Below, piece after piece: positions 19,004 through 27,992 of a stretch of 64,000 nt of DNA. Numbering within the stretch: position 1 is the first letter of the stretch; each line of letters begins with the position of its first letter. The position numbers were made by a program, and so were the translations under genes. The stretch is from Candidatus Alcyoniella australis (GTDB lineage: Bacteria; Lernaellota; Lernaellaia; JAVCCG01; Alcyoniellaceae), in NCBI GenBank assembly GCA_030765605.1, contig JAVCCG010000019.1:14723-78722 (forward strand). The letters are read 5' to 3'. The notes beneath the pieces were generated by a model. That model ran no database searches and had not been told where the DNA came from. It worked only from the letters and a program-made list of their open reading frames with translations.

Positions 19004-20001
19004 TCGGCTACACCTTTGTCCATCCCTGGGTACTGCCGCTGGGCGCGGTCGTTGCGGCGCTGATGATCGCCTACCAACTATTCTGGTCGCGCTCACGCAC
19101 GAGCACCATCGTGTTCAGCGACGTGTCGAACCTCAAGCGCATTCGCCCCTCGGCCTTTCTGCGGCTGCGGCAAACGCTGCCCGCGCTGCGCATCGCGGCC
19201 GTGGCCCTGCTGTTCATCGGCCTGGCCCGTCCGCAGCAGACCCTGGTGACCACCGAGATCAGCAGCGAGGGGATCGACATCATGTTGATCGTCGACACCT
19301 CGGGCTCGATGCGCGCCCAGGACTTCGCGCCGCACAACCGGCTGGAGGTGGCCAAGGCCAAGATCGGCGAGTTCATCAACGGCCGACGCGCCGACCGCAT
19401 CGGGCTGGTGGTGTTCGCGGAAAAAGCGTTCACCCAATGCCCGTTGACCCAGGACTACGCGGTGCTGCAAAACCTGCTTCAGAGCGTGGACTTCGGCATG
19501 GTCGGCGATTCCACGGCCGTGGGCGAGGCCCTGGCGCTGGGAGTCGAGCGCATGCGCGGGTCCGAGGCGCAGAGCAAAGTGATCGTGCTGCTCACCGACG
19601 GCCAGAACAACGCCGGACGGATCCAGCCGTTGACCGCGGCCAAGCTTGCCCAGCAATACAAGATCAAGGTCTACACCATCGGCGTGGGCAGCCGCGGCTC
19701 GGCGATGATGCCGGTCTACGACCCGGTGCTGGGCCGCCAGTACCAGAAGGTGCAGGTGGACCTGGACGAGGAGACCCTGCGGCGCATCGCGCAGATGACC
19801 GGCGGCGAATATTTCCGCGCCGCCGACCCCCAGGGCCTGGAGACGATTTACAAGCGCATCGATCAACTGGAGAAGACCGAGATCGAGACCCGCGACTTCA
19901 CCGAATACAGCGAGCTGTACAAGCCCTTCGTGCTGCTGGGGTTGCTGCTGCTGCTGGCCGAGGCGCTGCTGGCGGCCACGCGCTTCAGGAGGCTCTCGTG
20001 A
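19000..20001 (+). CDS. batA: BatA-like VWA-domain membrane protein
   Basis: 333 residues with the Bat layout: two N-terminal TM helices (~7-26, 60-76), a periplasmic VWA domain with intact MIDAS D99-T-S-G-S103 plus TDGQNN, and a C-terminal TM (~308-326). The domain binds a divalent metal and probably a protein ligand. It precedes batB by 28 nt. The gene name is by synteny and domain order. Confidence 0.88.
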   Translation: MIGYTFVHPWVLPLGAVVAALMIAYQLFWSRSRTSTIVFSDVSNLKRIRPSAFLRLRQTLPALRIAAVALLFIGLARPQQTLVTTEISSEGIDIMLIVDTSGSMRAQDFAPHNRLEVAKAKIGEFINGRRADRIGLVVFAEKAFTQCPLTQDYAVLQNLLQSVDFGMVGDSTAVGEALALGVERMRGSEAQSKVIVLLTDGQNNAGRIQPLTAAKLAQQYKIKVYTIGVGSRGSAMMPVYDPVLGRQYQKVQVDLDEETLRRIAQMTGGEYFRAADPQGLETIYKRIDQLEKTEIETRDFTEYSELYKPFVLLGLLLLLAEALLAATRFRRLS

Positions 20002-20029
20002 GCGGCCCGCGCCCGGAGCACAGCTAGCC

Positions 20030-21037
20030 ATGCGCTTCGCCGACTGGCCGATGGTTTGGCTGCTGCTGGCGCTGCCCGCGCTGTGGGCGCTGGAGCTGTA
20101 CATGGCGCGCCGCAGCCGCGCGATCCGCGATTCGTTCGCCAGTCCCGAGATGCTGCAACGACTGCGCCCCAACGCCAGCGCTGCCAAGAAGCGCGTACGC
20201 GCGGCCATGCTCTGGATCGCGCTGCTGTTGCTGGTGCTGACTCTGGCGCAGTTCCAGTTCGGCCGTGTGGTCGAGGAGGTCTCGCGGCGCGGCGTGGACA
20301 TCGTAGTGGCAATGGACTGCTCGGCCTCGATGCGCGCCCGCGACATCGAGCCCAGCCGCCTGGACAAGGCGCGTAGCGAGCTGTCGCATTTAATCCAGCG
20401 CCTCCAGGGCGACCGGGTGGCGATCATCGCCTTCGCCGGCACGGCCCACGCGCTGTGCCCGCTGACCCTGGACCGCAGCGCGGCGCTGATGTACCTCGAG
20501 GTGCTCGATACCGACCTGGTCCCCTACCCGGGCACCAACGTGGCCGCGGCCATTGACAAGGCGCTCGAAATTTTCGACCCCGCGGACAAGCAGCATCGCG
20601 TGCTGGTGCTGATCTCCGACGGCGAGAGTCTCGAGGGCGACCTGGACCAAGCCATCGAGCGCGCGCGCCAGGCCAACGTGCGGATCTACACCCTGGGCGT
20701 GGGCGGCGCCCGCGGCGAGCCGATCCCCGAGTTCGACGACCAGGGCCGTCCGCAGGGATTTAAAAAGGATCGCTCGGGCCAACTGGTGCAAAGCAGGCTC
20801 GACGAGGCGGGTCTGACCCGCATGGCCGAGGCCACCGGCGGCCTATACCGCCGTGCGACCTACGGCGAACACGAGATCGACACGCTCTACAACGACATCC
20901 AAAAGATGGAGCAGCGCGAGCTGGACAGCACAGTACGCGTCGCGTACAAGGATCGCTTCCCCTGGTTTCTGGTGCCGGCGCTGGCGCTGCTAATACTGCA
21001 ATTCGTGCTCAGCGAACGCAGGGACAGGCTGCTATGA
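20030..21037 (+). CDS. batB: BatB-like VWA-domain membrane protein
   Basis: 335 residues. Same topology as BatA: TM helices at ~5-24 and ~58-73, a VWA domain with MIDAS D96-C-S-A-S100 and SDGESLEGD, and a C-terminal TM followed by a short basic tail. It overlaps batC by 4 nt. BatA and BatB are thought to form mixed VWA assemblies in the membrane. Confidence 0.88.
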   Translation: MRFADWPMVWLLLALPALWALELYMARRSRAIRDSFASPEMLQRLRPNASAAKKRVRAAMLWIALLLLVLTLAQFQFGRVVEEVSRRGVDIVVAMDCSASMRARDIEPSRLDKARSELSHLIQRLQGDRVAIIAFAGTAHALCPLTLDRSAALMYLEVLDTDLVPYPGTNVAAAIDKALEIFDPADKQHRVLVLISDGESLEGDLDQAIERARQANVRIYTLGVGGARGEPIPEFDDQGRPQGFKKDRSGQLVQSRLDEAGLTRMAEATGGLYRRATYGEHEIDTLYNDIQKMEQRELDSTVRVAYKDRFPWFLVPALALLILQFVLSERRDRLL

Positions 21038-21909
21038 GACAACGATCCCCCTTGCCGCGCATTGCCCTGGGACTGCTGCTGGCTTGGGCTGCGCTGTTGC
21101 TGTTAACGGGCTTTGGCAATCCCTTTGTTGACAAGGCGGCCCAAGGGCTGCGCGATTTGCGGCACGGCGATTTCGCCGAGGCCGAGCAGAAGCTCTCCGC
21201 GGCCGCGGCCGACGATCCAGACAACGCCGAGCTGCAATACAACCTGGGCAACGCGCTTTACAACCAGGGCAAGTTTCAAGAAGCGATCGAATCCTACGTA
21301 CGCGGCAGCTACTCGCGCGATAGCAAGGTCGAGCAACAGGCGCTGTACAACATCGGCAACTCCTACTTTCAGCTCGGCGACTACCAGTCCGCGATCCAAT
21401 CCTACGAGTCGTCCCTGACCATCGACCCCGAGGACCAGGACGCCAAGTACAACCTGGAGCTGGCGCGTAAAAAACTGTTCGACCAGCAGCAGCAACAGCA
21501 GGATCAGCAACAGCAGCAAGAGCAGCAGGACCAACAGGATAACAAGCAGTGCCCCAACCCGCAGCAGGGCCAGGGCGATCAGCAACAGGACGGCGAGCAG
21601 CAGCAGGACCAGCAGGGAGAGCAGCAGGACGGTCAACAGGACGAGCAACAGCAGCAGGACGAGCAGGGCCAGCAGGAGCAGCAACAACAGGGCGCGCAAA
21701 CGGATCAGCCCAAGGACGGCGACAAGCAACAGCAGATGCAGCAGCAACAGGCTGGCAAGGCTCAATCCGAGGAGCCGACGATCTTCCTGAGCCAGGAGCA
21801 GGCCGACCAGTTGCTTAAATCCCTGGGCCAGCAAGAGGTCGACGTGCGGCGCGAAATGCTGCGACGCTGGGTCACGGGCCGACAAGTACAGACCGACGAG
21901 GATTGGTGA
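21034..21909 (+). CDS. batC: BatC-like TPR protein with Gln-rich tail
   Basis: 291 residues. An N-terminal hydrophobic segment leads to TPRs at about residues 45-145 (LQYNLGNALYNQGKFQEAIES and IGNSYFQLGDYQSAIQSYE are canonical). About 80 residues dominated by Gln, Asp and Glu follow, then a conserved-looking amphipathic end (QADQLLKSLGQQE...LRRW). The poly-Gln stretch is encoded by mixed CAG/CAA codons, so it is a real coding feature. Its TGA overlaps the ATG of batD. Confidence 0.85.
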   Translation: MRQRSPLPRIALGLLLAWAALLLLTGFGNPFVDKAAQGLRDLRHGDFAEAEQKLSAAAADDPDNAELQYNLGNALYNQGKFQEAIESYVRGSYSRDSKVEQQALYNIGNSYFQLGDYQSAIQSYESSLTIDPEDQDAKYNLELARKKLFDQQQQQQDQQQQQEQQDQQDNKQCPNPQQGQGDQQQDGEQQQDQQGEQQDGQQDEQQQQDEQGQQEQQQQGAQTDQPKDGDKQQQMQQQQAGKAQSEEPTIFLSQEQADQLLKSLGQQEVDVRREMLRRWVTGRQVQTDEDW

Positions 21910-23714
21910 TGCCCAAGGCCGGTCCGCTCTTTGCCGCGCTGATCGTTGCCCTGTGCCTGGCGCTGTTTGCCGCAAGCGCCGCGGCGCAGGTCGAGTTCGA
22001 GATCGAGGCCGACCGCTCGCAGGTGGTGCTCGGCGAGACGCTACGCCTCGATGCCAAGCTCACGGCGCCGACCCTACGGGTCTCGGGCTCCCCCTCGTTC
22101 GCCTCGTTGAGCGGCTTCGAGATCGTCGGCCGCCAGTCCAGCACGTCGCTTGAGATCATCAACGGCCGCGCGAGCAGCACCCTGAACTACGTGTTCCTGC
22201 TCACGCCGCGGCAGACCGGCGAGTTCAGCGTCGGGCCGCTTCAAATCGAAATCCGCGGCAAGACCTACAGCTCCAACGCCCTGCGCATCAAGGTGCTCGA
22301 TACCCCGGCCCAAAGCGCTGTCGCGCCGCAGGACGCGGCCGACGTTGACGCGGCGACACCGGCCAATGCCGACCAGCCGTTGTTCCTGCACGCCCGCGTC
22401 GACCCGCCCGAGGCCGTGGTCGGCCAACAGCTGGTGCTGACCTTTGAGCTGTACACACAGCGCAACGTGCTCGACATCGACCCAGAGAAATACCCGGCCC
22501 TTGCAGGTTTCCTCTCCGAGGAGATCTCCTCGCCCAGCTACCTGAACTGGGAACGCGTCACAATCGAGGGGCGCAGCTATCGCAAGGCCGTGGTCTCGCG
22601 TGAAGCGCTCTATCCGCTGCAAACCGGCAGCTTGACCATCGACAGCATGGTGCTGTTGGTGCAGGTGCCTGGCGAGGGCTCCCGCGGACGAGGCTTTTTC
22701 TTCGGCCCCATGGGCCGCACCATGCGGCTGGCCTCCACCCCGCTGACCATCGAGGTGAGCGAGCCGCCCGCCGCTGACCGTCCGCCGCAGTATGGCGGCG
22801 CCATCGGGCCCCTCGTGCTCGATGGTTCCCTGGCCAAGAACAGCGTGGCCGCGCACGCGCCGGTGACCCTCACGCTCAAGCTTGGCGGCGAGGGCAATTA
22901 CCGCACCCTGGACGTGCCGCAGTTCGAGCTGCCGCCGGACTTCCGCATCTACTCGGCCCAGGGCCGCGAGCAGGTCCAGCGCCTGGGCGATAAGGCGCGG
23001 ATGGAAAAGACCTACGAGGTGCTGCTGATCGGCGAGCGTCCGGGCAACTACCAGATCGGCCCGATCGAACTGCCGTACTACGATCCGCAGAGCGGCGAAT
23101 ACCGTGTGGCCACAGCCGGACCGTTCGCGCTGCAGATCACAGCGAGCGAGGAAGTATCCCAGGTCGCACCCGGCTCGCGGATCTCCAACGGCCTGGCGCT
23201 GCGTCCCAACCGCCCGAACGCGGATTTCGCCAAGGCGCTGCCTGGCGACCTGCTCACCCGCCCGTGGCTGCTGGCCGTCCTGCTGGCGCTGCCGCTGCTC
23301 AACCTGATGGTGGGGCTGTGGCTGCGCCGCAGACGCCGGATGGCCGGAGACGAGCTGGGCCTGCGCCGCCGCAAAGCAGGCTTTGAGGCACGACGGCGGC
23401 TCAAACGGGCCCAGCGGATCGCGGCCCAGGATCCGGCCGAATTCTACGGCGAGCTGATGCGCGCGCTGCTGGGATTGATCAACGACCGCCTGGGCCTGGA
23501 CTCCAAATCACTGACCCGCGAACAGGTGCGCGCGCTGCTTCAGCCGCGCGGCGTAGATCCGCAATTGATCGAACAGCTGATCAGCGTCTGGGACCGTGCG
23601 GACCGCGCGCGTTTCGGCGGCCACGCGCCGGATCGCTCCGAGTGCAACGCGGCCTTGGATCAGGCGGCGGAGCTGATCGCCCGACTCGACCGCTCGGGAC
23701 TGCGGAGAAACTGA
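21909..23714 (+). CDS. batD: BatD (oxygen tolerance) membrane protein
   Basis: 601 residues. Signal peptide (AASAAA-Q), then repeated extracytoplasmic beta-sandwich domains (VVLGETLRLDAKL, a typical BatD opening), one TM near 453-473 (PWLLAVLLALPLLNLMVGLW) and a cytoplasmic helical domain ending at AELIARLDRS. ATG 21909 (TGATG overlap with batC) is preferred to TTG 21903 and GTG 21906. It is the canonical, longest BatD of the three BatD-like proteins in this operon. Confidence 0.88.
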   Translation: MPKAGPLFAALIVALCLALFAASAAAQVEFEIEADRSQVVLGETLRLDAKLTAPTLRVSGSPSFASLSGFEIVGRQSSTSLEIINGRASSTLNYVFLLTPRQTGEFSVGPLQIEIRGKTYSSNALRIKVLDTPAQSAVAPQDAADVDAATPANADQPLFLHARVDPPEAVVGQQLVLTFELYTQRNVLDIDPEKYPALAGFLSEEISSPSYLNWERVTIEGRSYRKAVVSREALYPLQTGSLTIDSMVLLVQVPGEGSRGRGFFFGPMGRTMRLASTPLTIEVSEPPAADRPPQYGGAIGPLVLDGSLAKNSVAAHAPVTLTLKLGGEGNYRTLDVPQFELPPDFRIYSAQGREQVQRLGDKARMEKTYEVLLIGERPGNYQIGPIELPYYDPQSGEYRVATAGPFALQITASEEVSQVAPGSRISNGLALRPNRPNADFAKALPGDLLTRPWLLAVLLALPLLNLMVGLWLRRRRRMAGDELGLRRRKAGFEARRRLKRAQRIAAQDPAEFYGELMRALLGLINDRLGLDSKSLTREQVRALLQPRGVDPQLIEQLISVWDRADRARFGGHAPDRSECNAALDQAAELIARLDRSGLRRN

Positions 23715-24499
23715 TGCATCGTTGCCGCACCGTCTGCCTGCTGCTGCTCGTCGCGCTGTTCGCCGCGCTTCCCAGCATTGCGCTTTGCGCCCAGACCGAC
23801 GGCGACGCGGCGCAGAATTACAACACCGGCAACGCCTACTTCGACCAGGGAGAGTTCGAGCTGGCCGCCCTGGCCTATAAAAAGGCCCTGACCCAGGGCG
23901 GACCGCGCGCGTCAGCGGAATACAACCTGGCCAACGCCCTGCTGCACAGCGGGCGCATCGGCCCGGCCGTGCTGCATTACCGGCGCGCCCTGGAGCTCGC
24001 GCCGCGCTCCGCGGACATCGCCAACAACCTGGCCGCGGCCCGCGAGCGCATCCCCTTTGCAATCAAGCCGCTCCAGCCGCCGGCGCTGGAGCGCTTCGTC
24101 ACCGGCTTTGTACGCTACACCCGGCCGGTGGAAGTCTTCGCCGTTGCCGCGACACTGTGGTTGCTGCTTAACCTGGCTTTGTTGATCGTCTTGATCGGCG
24201 CGCCGGGAAACGCGCTGCGCCGAATCGGCGCGACATTGTGCGCGGCGCTGGTCGTGGCGCTGCTGGCGCTCTCGCCGCTGGTGATCGCCCAGGCCTACAA
24301 CGAGCACACGTTGGTGCAGATGGTGGTCCTGGACGACCCGGTTAAGGCGCGCGAGGCCCCGGACAGCGGCAAGATTTTATTCACCCTGCGCGAGGGGCAA
24401 ACGGTTAAAATCGCCGAATACAGCGGCTCGTGGGTGCGGGTGGAAACCAAGAACCATTTTGTCGGCTGGATCCCTGCCAAGGCCGGCGAGACTATCTGA
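23714..24499 (+). CDS. batE: BatE-like TPR/SH3 protein
   Basis: 261 residues. Signal peptide, two TPRs (YNTGNAYFDQGEFELAALAYKKAL and the next repeat), two TM helices (~137-160 and ~174-195), then a C-terminal bacterial SH3 domain (VKAREAPDSGKILFTLREGQ... GSWVRVE...GWIP). This TPR-TM-TM-SH3 order is typical for BatE. ATG 23714 overlaps the batD stop by one base (TGATG). Last gene of the Bat run. Confidence 0.85.
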   Translation: MHRCRTVCLLLLVALFAALPSIALCAQTDGDAAQNYNTGNAYFDQGEFELAALAYKKALTQGGPRASAEYNLANALLHSGRIGPAVLHYRRALELAPRSADIANNLAAARERIPFAIKPLQPPALERFVTGFVRYTRPVEVFAVAATLWLLLNLALLIVLIGAPGNALRRIGATLCAALVVALLALSPLVIAQAYNEHTLVQMVVLDDPVKAREAPDSGKILFTLREGQTVKIAEYSGSWVRVETKNHFVGWIPAKAGETI

Positions 24500-24557
24500 G
24501 GCGACAATGCACAGCGTAAGTTTGACCGCGCCCGCGGCGCGTCCCTATAATCGACCG

Positions 24558-25310
24558 ATGATTCGACTGCTCCGCCAAGCGACCCTTCTGCTCGTGCTGC
24601 TCAGCGCCCTGACGTTGTGCTCGTGCGCCGAGCGCAACCTGGACCTGATGAGCGCCCGGGAAATCTACGAAACCGGAATGCAGGACTTCGATAAGGGCCG
24701 CCATTCGCGGGCGCTCGGAGCGTTCCAGGGGCTGATCGAGCTCTACCCGTTCTCGATGTACGTCACTCCGGCCGAGCTGCGCATCTCCGACTCGTACTAC
24801 CATCGCCGGATGTACCCCGAGTCGGTGGAGGCGTACAACGATTTCATCACGCGCCACCCGACCAACAAAGAGGTGCCGCACGCGCTGTACATGCTCGGGC
24901 TGGCCAACTACAAACAGAAGTTCGCCATCGACCGCGACCAGTTCTATACCCACGAGGCGCTCAAATACTTCCAACGGGTGATCAAGGAATATCCAGACAG
25001 CGAAAACCACGCCGACGCGCTGGACAAGGCGGCCGAGTGCCGCCACGACCTAGCCCGGCGCGAGGAGTACGTCGGCCGTTTCTACTATCGCAACAAAGAG
25101 TACTTCGCCGCCCTGGGCCGCTACCGCGAGATCATCGAGCAGTACAAGGACACCGAGTTCTACGCCGAGTCGCTGTACATGGCCGGCCGCTGCTACCTGG
25201 CGCTGGACAGCCCGGACGCGGCCCGCTTGCTGCTCGATACCCTGATCGCCGAGTTCCCCGACGACAAGTACGCCTCGCGCGCCCGTTCGGTGCTCAACGA
25301 CCTGAACTGA
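24558..25310 (+). CDS. bamD: BamD-like outer-membrane assembly lipoprotein
   Basis: 250 residues, the size of BamD/YfiO. Signal peptide with lipobox LCSC. Five TPR-like repeats follow, with BamD-typical spacing and phrases (YETGMQDFDKGRHSRALGAF, YPFSMYVTPAELRISDSYY, LAGL-like YMLGLANY, RVIKEYPDSEN). It is expected at the inner face of the outer membrane, feeding barrels to BamA. ATG 24558 is chosen because it begins at the signal peptide. It lies 58 nt behind batE and 6 nt before the next lipoprotein gene. Confidence 0.85.
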   Translation: MIRLLRQATLLLVLLSALTLCSCAERNLDLMSAREIYETGMQDFDKGRHSRALGAFQGLIELYPFSMYVTPAELRISDSYYHRRMYPESVEAYNDFITRHPTNKEVPHALYMLGLANYKQKFAIDRDQFYTHEALKYFQRVIKEYPDSENHADALDKAAECRHDLARREEYVGRFYYRNKEYFAALGRYREIIEQYKDTEFYAESLYMAGRCYLALDSPDAARLLLDTLIAEFPDDKYASRARSVLNDLN

Positions 25311-25316
25311 TCGAAG

Positions 25317-25760
25317 ATGAACTTTCGCCGCACACAACTGATCGGCCTCGCGGCCGGGTCAACAGCCTTGCTCGCAACGCTGCTGCTGATTGGCTGTACG
25401 CCGGACTCGATATTGATCGAGCAGACCCTCGATCTGCGCGAACGCGCGCTGAATGATCGCGATACGGCGCTCTACCTTTCGACCATCAGCGACGACTATA
25501 ATTATCAGGGCAAGACCAAGGCCGACCTCGAGCGCAACATCAACGAGCGCTTCGCCTTCTGGTCCAAAATCGAGTTCCAGGCCTGGAATCGACAGATCAT
25601 GCTGCATGACGACCAGGCGGTGGTCGAACAACAGTTCACTTTCCGCCTGACCCCCAAATCGGGCGGGGAGCCGGTGAAGATCAGCGACTCGGAGCGGATC
25701 GTGATGTGTCGCTTGGGCATGCTGTGGTCCAAACAATGGAAGATCGCGGAGGGCATATGA
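25317..25760 (+). CDS. lipoprotein with NTF2/SnoaL-like fold
   Basis: 147 residues. Signal peptide with lipobox LIGC, then a ~115-residue domain resembling NTF2/SnoaL-like proteins: helical start with RALNDRDTALYLSTISDDY, a kinked helix, then beta strands ending in WKIAEG. Such domains bind small ligands or mediate dimerisation; no active-site pattern is recognisable. It is co-transcribed with bamD (6 nt gap) and overlaps the TPR gene by 4 nt. Confidence 0.7.
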   Translation: MNFRRTQLIGLAAGSTALLATLLLIGCTPDSILIEQTLDLRERALNDRDTALYLSTISDDYNYQGKTKADLERNINERFAFWSKIEFQAWNRQIMLHDDQAVVEQQFTFRLTPKSGGEPVKISDSERIVMCRLGMLWSKQWKIAEGI

Positions 25761-26467
25761 GCCAGGTACGCCAGGAGATCAAGCGCGCCAAGGAGGCCTT
25801 CGAGCGCGGCGATCACGACTCGGCCGAGAAGCTGTGCGTCGAAATAGTCAAAGACCATTCCCAATTCGCCGACCTCTACTGCCTGCTGGGCACGATCTAC
25901 CACGAACGCACCCGATTCTTCGAGGCGTCGCAGATGTTCGAGCGGGCGTTGGAGATCAACCCCAACTACCTCGAAGCCCGGATGAACTTGGTCGTGGCCT
26001 ACAACGACCTGGGCGAGTTCGAGAAGGCCCAAGAGCAAATCAGCACGATCAAGAGCCTGGCCCAAGAGGACGGCGACGCCATCGACTCCCTGACCAAAAA
26101 CCGGCTGGCCAACATGCACGCCCAAACCGGCGACCTGTACTGCCAGGCCAACCTCTACTGGGAGGGCAGCCGCGAGTACGAGAAGGCTCTGACGCTGCGG
26201 CCCAGGTTTGTCGACATCAAAGTCAAGCTGGCCGTGGCGTTCCGTAAGCTCGGCCGCATCGGCGAGGCCATGCGCCAGCTCGAGGAATCCCTACGCTTCA
26301 ATCCCGGATACAGCTCGGCGCGCGTACAGCTCGCCCTGACCTGCCACCGCGCCGGGGCCGACAAGCGCGCCATCGACCTGCTTGAACAGGTGCTGCAGCT
26401 CAACCCCGATCACGAGCCGGCCAAGCTCTACCTGGACACCCTGAGCTCGGGACAAGGGATCAGCTGA
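25757..26467 (+). CDS. TPR protein
   Basis: 236 residues, no signal peptide or TM, so cytoplasmic. About six TPR units (AKEAFERGDHDSAEKLCVEI, LYCLLGTIYHERTRFFEASQMFERAL, YNDLGEFEKAQEQI, VAFRKLGRIGEAMRQLEESL, LTCHRAGADKRAIDLLEQVL). ATG 25757 overlaps the TGA of the preceding lipoprotein gene. Probably a scaffold; partner unknown. The operon seems to end here; selC follows about 150 nt later. Confidence 0.8.
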   Translation: MSQVRQEIKRAKEAFERGDHDSAEKLCVEIVKDHSQFADLYCLLGTIYHERTRFFEASQMFERALEINPNYLEARMNLVVAYNDLGEFEKAQEQISTIKSLAQEDGDAIDSLTKNRLANMHAQTGDLYCQANLYWEGSREYEKALTLRPRFVDIKVKLAVAFRKLGRIGEAMRQLEESLRFNPGYSSARVQLALTCHRAGADKRAIDLLEQVLQLNPDHEPAKLYLDTLSSGQGIS

Positions 26468-26481
26468 CCCGCATCCAAATT

Positions 26482-26550
26482 GTCCAGCGCAAAGCTCGCG
26501 CAGAACCACCTTCTTCATCGTCGCGGCAAACGGGATTGATCTTTCGCCTC
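26482..26550 (-). repeat. degenerate repeat family A fragment
   Basis: On the minus strand TTCTGCGCGAGCTTTG matches TTCTGCGCGAGTTTTG of family A copy 2 in 15 of 16 positions, and AAAGATCAATCC further upstream recalls the palindrome start AAAGATCGATTAC. The rest has diverged. It sits between the TPR gene and selC. Confidence 0.4.
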
Positions 26551-26574
26551 GATCCGGCCTAAGAGTCAGTTTTC

Positions 26575-26604
26575 TTGAACAATACGAGCGGATCATGCTA
26601 CAAG
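26575..26604 (+). promoter_or_regulatory. possible sigma-70-type promoter of selC
   Basis: TTGAAC (26575-26580) and TACAAG (26599-26604) are separated by 18 nt; each matches its consensus at four of six positions. The predicted start would be just upstream of the tRNA 5' end at 26615. Confidence 0.35.
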
Positions 26605-26614
26605 GTTGCCGGGT

Positions 26615-26711
26615 GGAAGTGGACGGTGACTGGTGTTGCCCCCGGGCTTCAAACCCGGTGTGGGGCGCTAAAAACGTCTCGGGTGGGTTCGATTCCCATG
26701 CACTTCCGCCA
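26615..26711 (+). tRNA. selC: tRNA-Sec (anticodon UCA)
   Basis: 97 nt, closely like E. coli selC. The acceptor stem GGAAGTG pairs with CACTTCC, followed by G and an encoded CCA. The anticodon arm is CCGGG-CTTCAAA-CCCGG with anticodon TCA. The long variable arm is a hairpin (GGGGCG with CGTCTC, loop CTAAAAA), and the T arm is GTGGG-TTCGATT-CCCAT. The unusual length, long extra arm and UCA anticodon together are diagnostic for selenocysteine tRNA, so this genome decodes UGA as Sec. No selA, selB or selD gene is in this window. Confidence 0.96.
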
Positions 26712-26827
26712 ATCCCGCCGATCCGTGCCGCGGCGGCCGATACGGAGTCATTTCCGCCGAACCTCAGATCGATCTGCTCCGCTATCGCGCTGACAACTTG
26801 GTACTAAAGTTGCTTAACTCTTGGCTA

Positions 26828-26968
26828 ATGCAGAGTTCAACGCGCAAAGCCGGCCGCTCGGTGTTCTTCACGCAGGTTGTCTCGTATCTGCTGATCATCC
26901 TGGTCGTCACCGTGACCTACAGCCCGCTCGATGCGAGCGTCCGGGCTCTCCGGGCGCTCGTATTTTAG
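26828..26968 (+). CDS. possible 46-residue membrane peptide (doubtful)
   Basis: ATG 26828 opens a 46-codon frame with basic N-terminus (MQSSTRKAGR) and one hydrophobic segment (VVSYLLIILVVTVTY), stopping in the T-tract of the terminator hairpin at 26934-26966. No Shine-Dalgarno is visible. It could be a real small membrane protein or a chance frame in the selC downstream region. Confidence 0.25.
   Translation: MQSSTRKAGRSVFFTQVVSYLLIILVVTVTYSPLDASVRALRALVF
26934..26966 (+). terminator. Rho-independent terminator downstream of selC
   Basis: Stem CGAGCGTCCGG (26934-26944) pairs with CCGGGCGCTCG (26950-26960), 11 bp with one G-T, loop GCTCT, followed by TATTTT. It would end a transcript starting at selC and separates it from the oxidoreductase gene. 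Confidence 0.7.
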
Positions 26969-27011
26969 CTATGATGGTTTATTCGCTTTGACGAACCACA
27001 CGGAGTGATTG

Positions 27012-27992
27012 ATGCACGAACCGCCGCGTTGGGGAATTCTGGGAACCGCGGAGATCGCCGAGTCCACAATCCGCGCGATCAAGGCCGGCACAAGCAGCGA
27101 GCTGCGGGCCATCGCCAGCCGCGATCTCTCGCGGGCCGAGCATTGGGCCCAGAGGCACTCGATAGCATTGGCCTTCGGCTCGTATCAGGAGCTGCTCGCC
27201 TCGGGCGAGGTCGACCTGGTCTACGTTCCGCTGCCCAACAGCCTACACGCGCAGTGGACGATCCAGGCGCTAGAGAGCGGGCACCACGTGCTGTGCGAAA
27301 AGCCCCTGGCCATCGACGCGGCCCAGGCCGAGCGGATCGCGCAGACAGCCGCGCGTTGCGACCGGCACGTGGCCGAGGGCTTCATGTATCGCCTGCATCC
27401 CCAATGGCAACGCGTGCGCGAGCTGATCGCGGATAACGCCGTGGGGCGGCTAAGCTCGCTGTACAGCCGCTTCACCTTCATGCTCGACGACCCGACGGCC
27501 AACCCGGCCTCGAGCAAGTTGGCGGGCGGCGCGCTGATGGACGTGGGCTGCTACTGCGTCAACTTCTCGCGGATGATCGCGGGCTGCGAGCCTCTACGCG
27601 TCAGCGCCTTCGAGCGCCGCAACGAGGTCGACCTGCTGATGCTCGGACAGCTGGAGTTCCCCCACGGGCTGTTGGCGCAGTTCGAGACCAGCATCGACAA
27701 CTATGAGCGCCACGGCGCGCAGATCGCGGGCACCCGCGGCTCGATCGAACTCGAATCGCCCTGGATCCCCGGAGACGAGCCGGCGACGATCGTCCTGCGT
27801 CGCGAGGGGTTTGCGCCGGAACGGATCATCATCGAGCCCGCGGACTCATACAAGCTGCAAGTCGAACATTTCGTCGAGGTCTGCCAAGGCCAAGAACAAC
27901 CGCGCTGGCCGATCGACGATTCCGTGGCCAACATGCACGTGATCGACGCGCTGCTGCGGTCGGCACGCGAACAGCGAACGATTAAGGTCTAG
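27012..27992 (+). CDS. Gfo/Idh/MocA family oxidoreductase
   Basis: 326 residues. The N-terminal Rossmann fold has WGILGTAEIA in place of the GxGxxG, then the family's CEKPLA motif (catalytic Lys) near residue 97, and a C-terminal beta-sheet domain with GGALMDVGCYCVNF. NAD(P)-dependent oxidation or reduction of a sugar or cyclitol is expected; substrate unknown. The ATG at 27012 is preferred to TTG 27009. It is convergent with the PIG-L gene, overlapping by 4 nt. Confidence 0.92.
   Translation: MHEPPRWGILGTAEIAESTIRAIKAGTSSELRAIASRDLSRAEHWAQRHSIALAFGSYQELLASGEVDLVYVPLPNSLHAQWTIQALESGHHVLCEKPLAIDAAQAERIAQTAARCDRHVAEGFMYRLHPQWQRVRELIADNAVGRLSSLYSRFTFMLDDPTANPASSKLAGGALMDVGCYCVNFSRMIAGCEPLRVSAFERRNEVDLLMLGQLEFPHGLLAQFETSIDNYERHGAQIAGTRGSIELESPWIPGDEPATIVLRREGFAPERIIIEPADSYKLQVEHFVEVCQGQEQPRWPIDDSVANMHVIDALLRSAREQRTIKV

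Noticed and set aside
21484-21760. CAG/CAA-rich stretch as a DNA microsatellite or CRISPR-like array
   Set aside because: It keeps frame, mixes Gln with Asp/Glu codons and lies inside batC as a Gln-rich linker.
26575-26793. Protein-coding frame across the selC region
   Set aside because: It only follows the tRNA sequence; the tRNA structure explains the conservation.
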